Counted from the stretch's first letter, positions 8,466 to 17,040 are shown. The stretch is 34,214 nucleotides of DNA from Candidatus Eisenbacteria bacterium (GCA_035712145.1 DASTBI010000156.1:1-34214); one strand, 5' to 3'. Program-made: numbers and translations. The notes: generated from the sequence alone by a model not told the origin.

Positions 8466-9817
8466 TCTCACCGCTTCCGCTCACAGGGTTGGTGCTCATC
8501 GGCGTCGCCGCGCCGGCGCTTCTGCTGGCGGCGCTCGGCCTCACGACGCTCGTCAACCGCCCCTTGCCGGAGCGGTGGACGGCGATGCTCTCCGCAGGCG
8601 CGATGACGCTGGCGTGCGCCGCACTGCTGGCGGCTTTCGCGGTGCACGGCGTGACCGGAACGGGCGCCAAGCTGTTGTCGTACGGCGCCTGGTCGACGTC
8701 GCGCGAAGGCGGCATCGCGATCGAGTTCTTGGTCGATCGGCTATCGCTCGCGTTCGCGGTGCTGTCGACCGCCATCACCGGCGTCGTGTCGGCGTTCTCG
8801 AACCGCTACCTGCATCGCGAGTCCGGCTACAACCGCTACTTCGTCCTGCTCGCCATGTTCGCCACCGGCATGTTGCTCATCGCGCTGGCCGGCAACGTCG
8901 CGGTCCTCTTCATCGGGTGGGAGTTCGTCGGCCTGAGCTCGGCGCTGCTGGTCGGGTTCTTCCACGAACGGCCCGCCCCGGTCGCCAACGCCTTTCGCGT
9001 GCTCGCGGTCTACCGGATGAGCGACGCGGCCATGCTGGCCGCCGCGGTGCTGCTGCGTCACGCTGCCGGCACCGACAGCCTCGCGCTCCTGTTCGGTCGC
9101 GGGGCCGACTCGGCGAGCGGGTTGGCGGGGACCACCGCGCTCAGCATCGCCATCCTTCTCATCGTTGCGGTGGCGGCCAAGAGCGCGCTGCTGCCATTCT
9201 CGAGTTGGCTCCCCCGCGCGATGGAGGGACCGACGCCGTCGAGCGCCGTCTACTACGGATCGCTCTCGATTCACGCCGGATGCGTCCTGTTGTTGCGCGC
9301 GGCCCCGCTGCTCGAGCAAGTCCCCCTCGCGCGGCTTCTGGCCGGCGTTCTCGGCGCCGCGACGGCGGTATACGCAGGCATTACGACGCGGGTGCAGAGC
9401 GATGTGAAGTCGTCGCTCGCGTATGCGTCCCTGACTCAGGTGGGCATCATCGTCGTCGAGATCGCGATCGGCTGGTACACCGTCGCGTTCGTCCATCTCG
9501 CCGGACATGCGTGCTTCCGCCTGCTGCAGTTCCTGAGCGCCCCGAACGTCCTGCACGATCTGCACGGCATCGAGAGCGCCGTCGGCGAAATCCGTCCATC
9601 CGGCGGCCACCTCGAAGCCTCGATACCGCCGCGCTCGCGTCGGCGCCTGTTCCTGATAGCGCTCGAGCGTGGATTCCTCGACGATTTCCTGGACCGTGTC
9701 GTGGTCCGGCCCTTCACGCAGCTCGCACGCCGGCTCACGCGCCTCGACGAGCTGCTGGTGGGTGCCGCGCTTCCCACCCGAGTGGCCCGTCTTCGCCAGC
9801 GGCGAGGATCGCGATGA
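8462..9817 (+). CDS. dabB: NuoL-like proton-translocating subunit (DabB/MpsA type)
   Basis: Integral membrane partner of DabA, related to NuoL and Mrp antiporter subunits. The 451-residue protein has about 11-12 predicted membrane helices in the first 365 residues. Known ion-path residues of the superfamily are kept: Glu154 in FIGWEFVGLSS, Lys240 in AAKSALLPFSSWLP followed by MEGPTP, Lys316 in SDVKSSLAYASLTQVG, and the HLAGHACFR helix. The usual SALxHAATMV segment reads SAVYYGSLSIHAG here. After residue 365 there are no clear membrane helices, only an amphipathic tail (ERGFLDDFLDRVVVRPF) like the C-terminus of NuoL-type proteins. No nuo genes are nearby, so complex I is unlikely. It overlaps its neighbours by ATGA on both sides. 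Confidence 0.85.
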   Translation: MISPLPLTGLVLIGVAAPALLLAALGLTTLVNRPLPERWTAMLSAGAMTLACAALLAAFAVHGVTGTGAKLLSYGAWSTSREGGIAIEFLVDRLSLAFAVLSTAITGVVSAFSNRYLHRESGYNRYFVLLAMFATGMLLIALAGNVAVLFIGWEFVGLSSALLVGFFHERPAPVANAFRVLAVYRMSDAAMLAAAVLLRHAAGTDSLALLFGRGADSASGLAGTTALSIAILLIVAVAAKSALLPFSSWLPRAMEGPTPSSAVYYGSLSIHAGCVLLLRAAPLLEQVPLARLLAGVLGAATAVYAGITTRVQSDVKSSLAYASLTQVGIIVVEIAIGWYTVAFVHLAGHACFRLLQFLSAPNVLHDLHGIESAVGEIRPSGGHLEASIPPRSRRRLFLIALERGFLDDFLDRVVVRPFTQLARRLTRLDELLVGAALPTRVARLRQRRGSR

Positions 9818-11244
9818 TCGAAGGCTGGCTGTGGGTGGGCGGTCTGGCGGCGCTGCCGACGCTGGTGATTGGCGCCTCGGCCCTTCGCCTCGATGTCGAG
9901 CACCTTCGTCGTCTGTCGGTCGCCGCAGCGCTCACGATGCTGGCGACGGCCCTCGGCATCGCGGTGACCCCACGCCTGCATGAGTTCACGATCCGCACAT
10001 GGGCGCTCAGCTCGGCCCCTGGCGGGGAATCGATCCTTCGCATCGACACTCTGTCGGCGGCGTTCCTTCCGTTCGCGGCGGCTCTTTGGCTCCTGACGGT
10101 GGCGGTGACGCCGCGGGCCCTGCTCGATCGGCGCGGGTTGCGGCGAACCGCGCTCGCCACGCTCGTCACCCTGGCATCATTCCTGACCGAGAGCGCCGTG
10201 GTGCTGCTCCTGCTGTCGGCCGCATCGGTGTGGACGTTCCTGTTCGCGCTGGCGGACCCGGCGCATCGGTATCAGCGCCGCGTCGTCGCCGCATACCTCG
10301 GCGTGTCGACGGTGCTGCTGGCCATCGGGGTCGGCTTGCTGGTCAGCCCCGCGGCGCAAAACTCGGCAATCGAAACGGCCGGACTGTGGTTGATCGCGAT
10401 TGCGTCGCTGATGCGGAAAGGAATCGTGCCGTTTCACGCGTGGGTTCCGGAGGTCTTCGATCACGGTCGCCTCGGGCCGGCGATCCTGTTCAACGGGCCG
10501 CAGCTGGGCGCGTACCTGACGGTGGTGATGATCGTGCCACGCGCGTCTCCGGAGCTGCTGCGCGTCATCGCGCTCCTTGCCCTTGGCACGGCCGTGTACG
10601 GCGCTGCTCTCGCCCTCGTCCAGAGCAGCGCACGGCGCGCGTGCGGCTACCTGTTCATGAGCCAGTCGGCGCTGGTGATGGCGGGACTCGACTGCACGAG
10701 CATCGCCGCGCTCGCAGGCGGGTTGCTGGTGTGGCTGTCGGCCGGCCTCGCGTTTGCCGGTCTTGCCCGGTGCGTCCTGGTTCTCGAAGCACGCCGTGGC
10801 CGCCTCGATCTGACGACTTACCACGGAGGATACGAGCGCATGCCGCTGCTGGCGGTCAGTTTTCTCGCGATGGGGCTGGCGTGCACCGGTTTTCCGGGGA
10901 CGCTCGGCTTCGTCGGACAGGAGCTCCTCGTTGCCGGAGCGGTCGATGCGTTCCCGGTGATGGGATTCGCGGTCGTGGTGGCCTCGGCGCTGACCGGCCT
11001 CGCCGTGCTCCGAATGTACTTTTCACTCTTCTGCGGGCGAACGGAACCGCTGGCACACGCCGATCTGCGTCTCGGGCTGAGGCCCCGCGAAGCCTGGACG
11101 TTCGTGGGACTGGTGATCACGCTGGTTGGACTGGGTGTTGCGCCTCGCCCCCTCGTCGATTCCCGGCTCGCCGCCAGCGACCACATTTTGCAGCAGCGGC
11201 AGCAGAACACGCTGGCGACAGGCAGAGCGCGCCTCGAGAAGTGA
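9814..11244 (+). CDS. Second proton-antiporter-like membrane subunit (NuoM-like) of the dab operon
   Basis: A 476-residue polytopic membrane protein of the proton_antipo_M superfamily. It keeps the TM7-type lysine (Lys202 in MRKGIVPFHAWVPEVF) and the NuoM/NuoN-like block ending GFPGTLGFVGQELLV (about 359-373). The family Trp-Glu motif expected on TM5 is not visible: the corresponding helix reads VVLLLLSAASVW. It starts within the stop of the NuoL-like gene (ATGA at 9814) and is the last gene of the unit. Standard DAB and MpsAB systems are described with one such subunit; a second one in the same operon suggests a three-subunit complex. The assignment to the superfamily is firm; its role in carbon uptake is inferred from position only. 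Confidence 0.8.
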   Translation: MIEGWLWVGGLAALPTLVIGASALRLDVEHLRRLSVAAALTMLATALGIAVTPRLHEFTIRTWALSSAPGGESILRIDTLSAAFLPFAAALWLLTVAVTPRALLDRRGLRRTALATLVTLASFLTESAVVLLLLSAASVWTFLFALADPAHRYQRRVVAAYLGVSTVLLAIGVGLLVSPAAQNSAIETAGLWLIAIASLMRKGIVPFHAWVPEVFDHGRLGPAILFNGPQLGAYLTVVMIVPRASPELLRVIALLALGTAVYGAALALVQSSARRACGYLFMSQSALVMAGLDCTSIAALAGGLLVWLSAGLAFAGLARCVLVLEARRGRLDLTTYHGGYERMPLLAVSFLAMGLACTGFPGTLGFVGQELLVAGAVDAFPVMGFAVVVASALTGLAVLRMYFSLFCGRTEPLAHADLRLGLRPREAWTFVGLVITLVGLGVAPRPLVDSRLAASDHILQQRQQNTLATGRARLEK

Positions 11245-11284
11245 GGCGTTGCGAGACGAGGCCCCGAGATCGAGGGCTGGAAAG

Positions 11285-11884
11285 CTAGCGGGTGGCCGCG
11301 ACTCCGACGCTGTCCGCTTCGGCCATGGGCATGTCGGCGAGCTGTTCGGTCAAAGGCTCGGCATCCGGCGCGGGACGATAGGCCGCGATGAATCGCCGCA
11401 TGCCTTTTGCCCACCACGCCAGGCCTTTCTCGCGGGCCTCCGCCAGCGCCTTCTCGTTGGTCCATCCCTCGCGCGAGATCCGGTAGGCGGCAATGACGCT
11501 CCCGGTGCGCTCGCGGCCGCGCTTGCAGTGGACGAACACCGGCTCTTCGTCGTCCAGCAGCGCGAGGGGCGTCTTGATCTGCTCCGAAGTCGGCGTGGCC
11601 CAGCCATCCATCGCCGCGTTCACATAGCGCATCCCCGCCGAAGTCACCGCGAGCGACTCGGCTGTCGTCGAGTGCTCCGTCCGCTGCCGCAAATCGACCA
11701 CCTTCTTCACGCCGATCCTGGCCAGCTCCGACCACCCGCGTGAGTCAGGCTGCCCTCCGCGGTAGACGCGATCGTTGACCTTGTGGAAGTTCGGGAGCCC
11801 GGCGACCTCCGTGGTGGCCGAGTGGGAGAAGGAGGGAATGGCGAAGGCTGCGGTGAGGACGGCGGAAGTCACAAGTCGACGCAT
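11285..11884 (-). CDS. Exported dual-specificity/tyrosine-type protein phosphatase
   Basis: A 199-residue protein of the Cys-based phosphatase superfamily. It starts with a signal peptide (about 1-23, MRRLVTSAVLTAAFAIPSFS) and so should act outside the cytoplasm. The active-site loop VHCKRGRERTG gives nucleophile Cys120 and Arg126 in the HCx5R pattern; Asp93 (AAMDGW) is a candidate general acid. KVNDRVYRGGQP near residue 35 is typical of the small DSP family. The substrate is unknown and could be a phosphoprotein, phosphoinositol or phosphosugar. It is convergent with the dab operon, 40 bp away, and is probably transcribed on its own or with the lipoprotein gene upstream of it. Confidence 0.82.
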   Translation of the reverse strand: MRRLVTSAVLTAAFAIPSFSHSATTEVAGLPNFHKVNDRVYRGGQPDSRGWSELARIGVKKVVDLRQRTEHSTTAESLAVTSAGMRYVNAAMDGWATPTSEQIKTPLALLDDEEPVFVHCKRGRERTGSVIAAYRISREGWTNEKALAEAREKGLAWWAKGMRRFIAAYRPAPDAEPLTEQLADMPMAEADSVGVAATR

Positions 11885-12029
11885 GGGACCTGCCCTGTAA
11901 GAAGGACGAACGAGCCGGGACGCTTCTTTTGACCCCGCGACCAGCCTCTAGGTTCGAGCAGAGTGAATGGCCACATATTCTTGACCTGGCCCGGGCGAAT
12001 CCATGAAGTCGGGAGCCCACCGATCCCCG

Positions 12030-12551
12030 TCAAGGGCGTGCCACGCGCGGCTCGGGCCAAAGTGTCCAGGCTCCGTTGCCGCCGGTCACGATCAGCGAGT
12101 CCGCCGCCACGTCCAGGAGGGCCGACGATGCGACGCCGTTGGCCGTGACCAGCACCGAGTGTCGCCCGATCGGCGGCATCAGGAAGGCGGCGATCGTCGT
12201 GGCGGGGGCGAGAGCCGTCGGACAACCGGGACCGGGACGCTGGACGCCGAGCAGATCGATCTGGATGCCCTGTCCGAAGGGTGTCTGCCGCATGGATTGG
12301 CGATGGACGATCGTGTAGCCGATGCACTCGTACTGGCGCTGAGTCTGGGCGTCGATCCTCAGCCGTCCCGTCGAGTCCTCCGCCGCTCGGAGCTCGACAA
12401 CCGAGTCGATCGGGAGCGTGGTTGGGCTATCCTCACAACCAGGAAGGATGAGAGCGACCAGGAGAAGACAGGCCCGCCAGAATCCTCCCAGTTGCCGGTG
12501 CAGGAAGCGCAGGTCGTCCAGGCCGCGAGAGCTCATGTTGTGTTCTTCCAC
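12030..12551 (-). CDS. Putative lipoprotein, unknown function
   Basis: A 173-residue frame with a basic N-terminus, a hydrophobic stretch (ACLLLVALILPGC) and a lipobox ending in Cys39, so lipid attachment and envelope location are likely. ATGs at 12551 and 12536 (residue 6) are both possible; the second gives a more normal signal-peptide length. I do not recognise the mature domain, which has no obvious catalytic motif and contains two separated Cys residues (in YECIGY and GPGCPT). It lies 145 bp upstream of the phosphatase on the same strand and is divergent from lptC. Confidence 0.6.
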   Translation of the reverse strand: MEEHNMSSRGLDDLRFLHRQLGGFWRACLLLVALILPGCEDSPTTLPIDSVVELRAAEDSTGRLRIDAQTQRQYECIGYTIVHRQSMRQTPFGQGIQIDLLGVQRPGPGCPTALAPATTIAAFLMPPIGRHSVLVTANGVASSALLDVAADSLIVTGGNGAWTLWPEPRVARP

Positions 12552-12736
12552 GTCGGCGTTCGAGCGGACCGTCCACCGGAGACTCTACGCCGGAAAGCGG
12601 TCGAGTCTCGACTCCGAGTTCGCGATGAGGCCCGGATGCTCGTTCGACAGGTCTTCGACTTCGGTGACGTTCCCACGTCAAGTCTCTGGGACATCAGCCC
12701 GATAACATCTTTCAGACCATGTGGCACAGGCCGTGC

Positions 12737-12765
12737 TTGCGGGGCCTCGGGGCCTTTGTTAGCGT
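12737..12765 (+). promoter_or_regulatory. Predicted promoter for the lptC-to-metK operon
   Basis: TTGCGG (12737-12742), 17-bp spacer, TAGCGT (12760-12765) with an extended -10 TG at 12757-12758. The spacer contains the palindrome GGCCTCGGGGCC. It lies in the 290-bp divergent gap between the lipoprotein and lptC. Nothing else recognisable was found in that gap. It is a by-eye prediction. Confidence 0.35.
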
Positions 12766-12841
12766 CGGCTGAGAAGCGAAGCAACGAACCGAAGCGCTCG
12801 TGAAGGCGACGGCCGCGAAGTCAGGCCGAAGGAAACCTCGC

Positions 12842-13429
12842 ATGTTTCACGCACTCAGCCCTCGAAGCGCCCCGTGGTGGCGGGCCGGCTGCGTGATGGC
12901 GATGGTGGCCCTCATGGCCCTGGGTTGCGAGAAGGCGCCGAGAACCGAGCCCGGGCCGGCCAGCGGAGAGATGCCGGACCAGGAAGTCAGCGACTTCGTG
13001 GTCACCGAGACCGACGCCGGGCAGCCGCAGTGGACGCTCTACGCTCGCAGCGCAGCCATCTACAACGCGCGTAACGCGATCGTCGCGCACGGCGTGCGGG
13101 TGGACTTCTTCGATGAAGAGGGCAAGCGCTCCTCGACGCTGACCGCTCGGGAGGGCGAGCTCAACCAGCAGCGCCGTGACATGGTGGCTCGGGGGAACGT
13201 CGTGCTGCAGACCACGGAAGGGACGCGGATGTCGACCGAAGAGCTGTCGTTCATCAATCAGCGACAGCGCATCGTCTCCGACCTCTTCGTGCGCGTCGAG
13301 CGCGCCGGGGACGTTCTGACCGGGATCGGCTTCGAGAGCGATCCCAACCTCGAGCACTTCGAATTCAAGAAGCAGGTCCAGGCCACCGTGCGCACTCGCT
13401 CGGGTGGAATCCTCGAAGAGGGCAAATGA
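12842..13429 (+). CDS. lptC: LPS export ABC transporter periplasmic protein LptC
   Basis: Bitopic or lipid-anchored component of the Lpt machine that moves lipopolysaccharide from inner to outer membrane. The protein has 195 residues from the ATG at 12842. This start follows an AAGGAA ribosome site and gives a short signal region; a GTG at 12800 would add 14 basic residues. The segment ending MALGC forms a lipobox, as in many LptC proteins outside Enterobacteria. The body shows the OstA-like beta pattern of the family: QWTLYARSAAIYNA, GVRVDFFDEEG, LTAREGELNQQRRDMVARGNVVL. Position directly before lptB (ATGA overlap) supports the call. Confidence 0.85.
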   Translation: MFHALSPRSAPWWRAGCVMAMVALMALGCEKAPRTEPGPASGEMPDQEVSDFVVTETDAGQPQWTLYARSAAIYNARNAIVAHGVRVDFFDEEGKRSSTLTAREGELNQQRRDMVARGNVVLQTTEGTRMSTEELSFINQRQRIVSDLFVRVERAGDVLTGIGFESDPNLEHFEFKKQVQATVRTRSGGILEEGK

Positions 13430-14175
13430 CGGAGGGCACGGCCACCAACGGCACCGAAGGCGTCGTCGCCGAGGGCCTGGTGCGCTACTACGGAAAATGG
13501 CGGGTGGTCAGCGAAGTCAGCATGGAGGTCCGCCGCGGGGAAGTGGTGGGCCTGCTCGGCCCCAACGGGGCGGGCAAGACCACGACGTTCTATATGGTGG
13601 TTGGATTGTTGCGTCCTTCTTCAGGACGGATACGACTCAATGGCGAAGACATCACGGATCAGCCGATGTACCGGCGGGCGCGGATGGGGCTGGGCTATCT
13701 GGCGCAGGAGCCGAGCATCTTCCGGCGCCTCACCGTGCGACAGAACATCCAGGCGGTGCTCGAGACCATGAAGTTCACGCCGGCCGAGCGCCAGCAGCGG
13801 CTGGGCGAGCTCCTGGAGGAGCTGAACCTCACGCACCTGTCCGATCGCCAGGCGCACAAGCTGTCGGGAGGCGAGAGGCGCCGCGTGGAGATCACGCGCG
13901 CGCTGGCGCGCACGCCTTCTTTCATTCTGCTCGACGAGCCGTTCGTGGGTATCGATCCCATCGCGGTCGCCGAGATCCAGGACATCGTGGGACGCCTGAG
14001 GGAGCGTGGTCTGGGCGTCCTCATCACCGATCACAACGTTCGCGAGACGCTTCGCATCACGGATCGCGCCTACATCATGTACGAAGGGCGTATCCTGATG
14101 CATGGCTCGGCGGAGCAGCTGGCCGGCGATCCCAAGGCGCGCGAGATCTACCTGGGCGAGCGATTCAGCCTGTAA
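13426..14175 (+). CDS. lptB: LPS export ABC transporter ATP-binding protein LptB
   Basis: Cytoplasmic ATPase of the LptB2FG transporter. In 249 residues it has Walker A GPNGAGKT (45-52), a Q-loop in YLAQEPSIFRRLTV (91-104), the LSGGERRR signature (146-153), Walker B ILLDEP (167-172) and the switch His203 in ITDHNVRETL. The YLAQEPSIFRRLT and FVGIDPIAV segments are LptB hallmarks within the ABC family. It lies between lptC and rpoN, the same order as the classic lptB-rpoN-hpf cluster of Proteobacteria. The genes for LptF and LptG are not in the window. Confidence 0.95.
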   Translation: MTEGTATNGTEGVVAEGLVRYYGKWRVVSEVSMEVRRGEVVGLLGPNGAGKTTTFYMVVGLLRPSSGRIRLNGEDITDQPMYRRARMGLGYLAQEPSIFRRLTVRQNIQAVLETMKFTPAERQQRLGELLEELNLTHLSDRQAHKLSGGERRRVEITRALARTPSFILLDEPFVGIDPIAVAEIQDIVGRLRERGLGVLITDHNVRETLRITDRAYIMYEGRILMHGSAEQLAGDPKAREIYLGERFSL

Positions 14176-14190
14176 ACGGAGTCGTCTGAC

Positions 14191-15624
14191 ATGGAAATCA
14201 AACACTCGCTGAACCTTTCGCAGAGACCGGCGCTGATCATGACGCAGCGCCTCCAGCAAGCGCTCAAGCTGCTCCAGGTGCCGACGCTCGAGCTGCAGGC
14301 GATCCTCAAGCAGGAGATCATGCAGAATCCGATGCTCGAGGAGGTCGACGAGCTCACGGAGAACGAGGATATCGCCAAGGAGGATTCGCCGGAGGAGACC
14401 GCGAACGAAGAGGCGGACGAGCCGAGCGAGGACGATCCGATCGACTGGTCCGACTACATCCAGGACGGACTCGACCGCACCTACATACCGCAGAGCGAGG
14501 TCAACCCCGAGTTCCTCGAGAAGGTCCCGGTCACGCGCACCACGCTGGCCGAGAGCCTGCTCGAGCAGCTGCATTTCCTGAGTCTTTCGGCGGAGCACAT
14601 GAAGGTCGCGGAGTTCCTCGTCGGCTCCCTGGATGAGCGTGGATACTTGTCGACGCCATTGCTGGAAGTCAGCCAGGCGATGGGGAGGCCTGCTGAAGAG
14701 ATCGAGCGTGTGCTCTGCGTCATCCATGCCCTCGAGCCGGTGGGCGTGGGCGCCCGCGACCTGCGCGAGTGCCTGCTCATCCAGCTCGACGCCAAGCGCC
14801 AGAGGGACACGCTGGTATGGCGCCTGATCCACGACCAATTCGACAATCTCGTGAATCGCCGCTTCCCCGAGATCGCGCGCAACCTGAAGTGCACGGTCGA
14901 GGAAGTCCAGGCCGCCGCGGACGAGGTCGCCACGCTGAATCCCAAGCCGGGGCTCGAAGTGTCGGCCGAGGATCCCAAGTACGTCGTCCCCGACCTGCTC
15001 GTGGAGCGGGTCGACGACGAGTACATCGTCCTGCTCAACGACCGCAACGTGCCGCGCCTGCGGATCTCGTCGGCCTACGAGAGCGTGCTCAAGGATCGCA
15101 AGAACTCGGAGAAGGGCACGCCGGGCGGCGACACCCGGGCCTACATCCAGAACAAGCTGAACTCGGCGCGCTGGCTGATCCAGACCATCGAGCAGCGCCG
15201 GCGCACCATGATCAAGGTGATGAACTGCATCATCCGCGAGCAACGGGAGTTCTTCGACAAGGGCATCGCGTTCCTGCGGCCGCTCACGCTGCAGCAGGTC
15301 GCGCGCCAGATCGACATGCACGAGTCGACCGTGAGCCGGGTGTGCAGCGGGAAGTACGTCCAGACGCCGCGCGGCGTGTTCGAGCTGAAGTTCTTCTTCT
15401 CGAGCGGTCTCGAGACCGAAGATGGCGAGGACGTGTCGGCGCGCACCGCCAAGGACATCATCAAGACCCTCATCGAGGAGGAGGACAAGAAGGAACCTCT
15501 CTCCGATCAGCGCATCGCGGAGCTGCTGCACGAGAAAGGCCTGCGCATCGCCCGAAGGACCGTGGCCAAGTATCGCGAGCAGCTCAGCATTCTGCCGGCG
15601 CGCTTCCGGCGCCGGGTGGCCTGA
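14191..15624 (+). CDS. rpoN: RNA polymerase sigma-54 factor
   Basis: Alternative sigma factor for -24/-12 promoters that need AAA+ activators. The 477 residues follow the standard plan. Region I is Gln/Leu-rich (LIMTQRLQQALKLLQVP), region II is acidic (about 50-90), and the core-binding region is about 110-300. The helix-turn-helix includes LTLQQVARQIDMHESTVSRV (about 365-385), followed by KYVQTPRGVFELKFFF. The RpoN box ARRTVAKYRE is at about 454-463. It starts 15 bp after lptB. No sigma-54 activator gene is present here. HPF, HPrK and PTS genes downstream match the conserved rpoN neighbourhood. Confidence 0.97.
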   Translation: MEIKHSLNLSQRPALIMTQRLQQALKLLQVPTLELQAILKQEIMQNPMLEEVDELTENEDIAKEDSPEETANEEADEPSEDDPIDWSDYIQDGLDRTYIPQSEVNPEFLEKVPVTRTTLAESLLEQLHFLSLSAEHMKVAEFLVGSLDERGYLSTPLLEVSQAMGRPAEEIERVLCVIHALEPVGVGARDLRECLLIQLDAKRQRDTLVWRLIHDQFDNLVNRRFPEIARNLKCTVEEVQAAADEVATLNPKPGLEVSAEDPKYVVPDLLVERVDDEYIVLLNDRNVPRLRISSAYESVLKDRKNSEKGTPGGDTRAYIQNKLNSARWLIQTIEQRRRTMIKVMNCIIREQREFFDKGIAFLRPLTLQQVARQIDMHESTVSRVCSGKYVQTPRGVFELKFFFSSGLETEDGEDVSARTAKDIIKTLIEEEDKKEPLSDQRIAELLHEKGLRIARRTVAKYREQLSILPARFRRRVA

Positions 15625-15670
15625 CGCCTCGGGGGTACTCCAGCCCTCGACCCATCCAGAAGGAGGGGCC

Positions 15671-16063
15671 ATGCGCATTCATCTCACCGCACGTCACTGC
15701 GATCTGGATCCTGAGGATCGCTTGCTGGCCGAGCAGCGCGTCGAGAAGCTTTCGCGATTCGTTCGCGACATTCAGGAAGCCCACATCACCGTTTCTCAGG
15801 AGAAATACCGTTACCTCGCCGAGATCGCGCTCAAGGTGCGCGGCCGCGAGATGGCGAGCCGAGAGGAGGCCGATCAAGCCCGCGTCGCCATCGAGCGCGC
15901 CGCGGACCGCCTCGAGCAGCAGGTGCGACGCCTCAAGGACCGCCGTCTGGAGCGGCGGCGCGGCGATCGCGCGCGAGCCGCGGACCGCTTGATGCCGCCC
16001 GAGCCGCCCGTCGAGGGCGAGGAATGGGGCATGCGGGCCGAAGCGGCGGGCGACGAGGAATGA
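15671..16063 (+). CDS. hpf: Ribosome hibernation promoting factor (HPF/YfiA family)
   Basis: Binds the 30S decoding region and helps inactivate or dimerise ribosomes in starvation. The start at 15671 is fixed by a perfect AGGAGG at 15661-15666, the best ribosome site in the window, suggesting high translation. The 130 residues include the typical MRIHLTARHCDLDPEDRLL start and a helix running through RVAIERAADRLEQQVRRLKD; the tail is acidic. The length is that of a short-form HPF with a tail and lacks the C-terminal dimerisation domain of long HPF. The stop overlaps hprK (ATGA). Confidence 0.88.
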   Translation: MRIHLTARHCDLDPEDRLLAEQRVEKLSRFVRDIQEAHITVSQEKYRYLAEIALKVRGREMASREEADQARVAIERAADRLEQQVRRLKDRRLERRRGDRARAADRLMPPEPPVEGEEWGMRAEAAGDEE

Positions 16064-17040
16064 AACAGGTGCACAACCTGACGGCCGCACGTCTCTACGA
16101 GGACCAGCGCGAAGAACTTCAGTTGGAGGCGCTCACCGAATCGCTCGCCAGCAAGCGCGAGATCACGCTGAGCGACATCAATCGCCCCGGCATGGCGTTG
16201 ATGGGATTCGTCGAGAACTTCCTTCCCGAGCGCATCCAGATCATCGCCCAGACCGAAGTCACCTACCTCAAGACGCTCTCTCAAAGTGACCAGGAGGCCG
16301 CGATCCAGAGGCTGTTCCAGTTCGAGCTGCCGCTGATCGTGGTGTGCAAGGGCCTCGAAGTTCCGAAGAGCTTGATCGAGATGGCGAACCGCGCGCAGGT
16401 GCCCGTGCTGAGGACGCCGAAGAGCACCACGCCGTTCATCCACGCGCTCACCTCGTACCTGGACCACATGTTCGCGCCGGTCACCACCGCGCACGGCTCG
16501 CTGGTCGATGTCTATGGCGTCGGGCTCCTGTTCACCGGGCGCAGCGCGATCGGCAAGTCCGAGACCGCGCTGGATCTCGTGGAGCGCGGGCACCGGCTGG
16601 TGGCCGATGACGTGGTCACGATCATGCGCCGTCAGGGCGACCTGCTGATCGGCAGCGGCAACCAGCTCCTGCGGCACCACATGGAGATCCGCGGCCTGGG
16701 GATCATCGACGTGCAGGCGATCTTCGGCATCCGCTCGATCCGCTTGCAGAAGCGTGTCGAGGTCGAGGTCAAGCTGTCCGACTGGTCGAACGAAGAGGAC
16801 TACGAGCGCCTCGGGCTCGACGACAAGAAGACCCAATACCTCGACGTCGAGATCCCGCTGGTCCAGGTGCCGATCACGCCGGGCAAGAACATCACCGTGA
16901 TCGCCGAGGTCATCGCGCTCAATTATCTGGTCAAGGTGACCGGCGGCTTCTCGCCTGCGGAGCGCCTCAACCAGCACCTCATCGAGCTGATGAAGCGAAA
17001 GAGCGCCGCCAAGGCCTGGGTCCGCGAGGACATCGAGTGA
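16060..17040 (+). CDS. hprK: HPr kinase/phosphorylase
   Basis: Phosphorylates and dephosphorylates HPr on Ser46 in response to metabolites. The 326-residue protein has an N-terminal regulatory domain (about 1-135) and a C-terminal kinase domain. The P-loop is GRSAIGKS (160-167; family consensus GxSGxGKS, so Ala replaces Gly at 163), followed by ETALDLVERGHRLVADDVV. The HPrK signature is MEIRGLGIIDVQAIFG (208-223), and His145 lies in TAHGSL. The start at 16060 overlaps the hpf stop. Its presumed substrate HPr, carrying Ser46, is encoded in the same operon. Confidence 0.95.
   Translation: MKQVHNLTAARLYEDQREELQLEALTESLASKREITLSDINRPGMALMGFVENFLPERIQIIAQTEVTYLKTLSQSDQEAAIQRLFQFELPLIVVCKGLEVPKSLIEMANRAQVPVLRTPKSTTPFIHALTSYLDHMFAPVTTAHGSLVDVYGVGLLFTGRSAIGKSETALDLVERGHRLVADDVVTIMRRQGDLLIGSGNQLLRHHMEIRGLGIIDVQAIFGIRSIRLQKRVEVEVKLSDWSNEEDYERLGLDDKKTQYLDVEIPLVQVPITPGKNITVIAEVIALNYLVKVTGGFSPAERLNQHLIELMKRKSAAKAWVREDIE

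Noticed and set aside
8462-11244. NuoL/NuoM of respiratory complex I
   Set aside because: No other nuo subunit is nearby, both genes are fused by overlaps to a DabA gene, and the NuoL-like protein is shortened.
11245-11284. Terminator between the dab operon and the phosphatase gene
   Set aside because: Only a 4-bp GCCC/GGGC stem can be drawn and there is no T-run.
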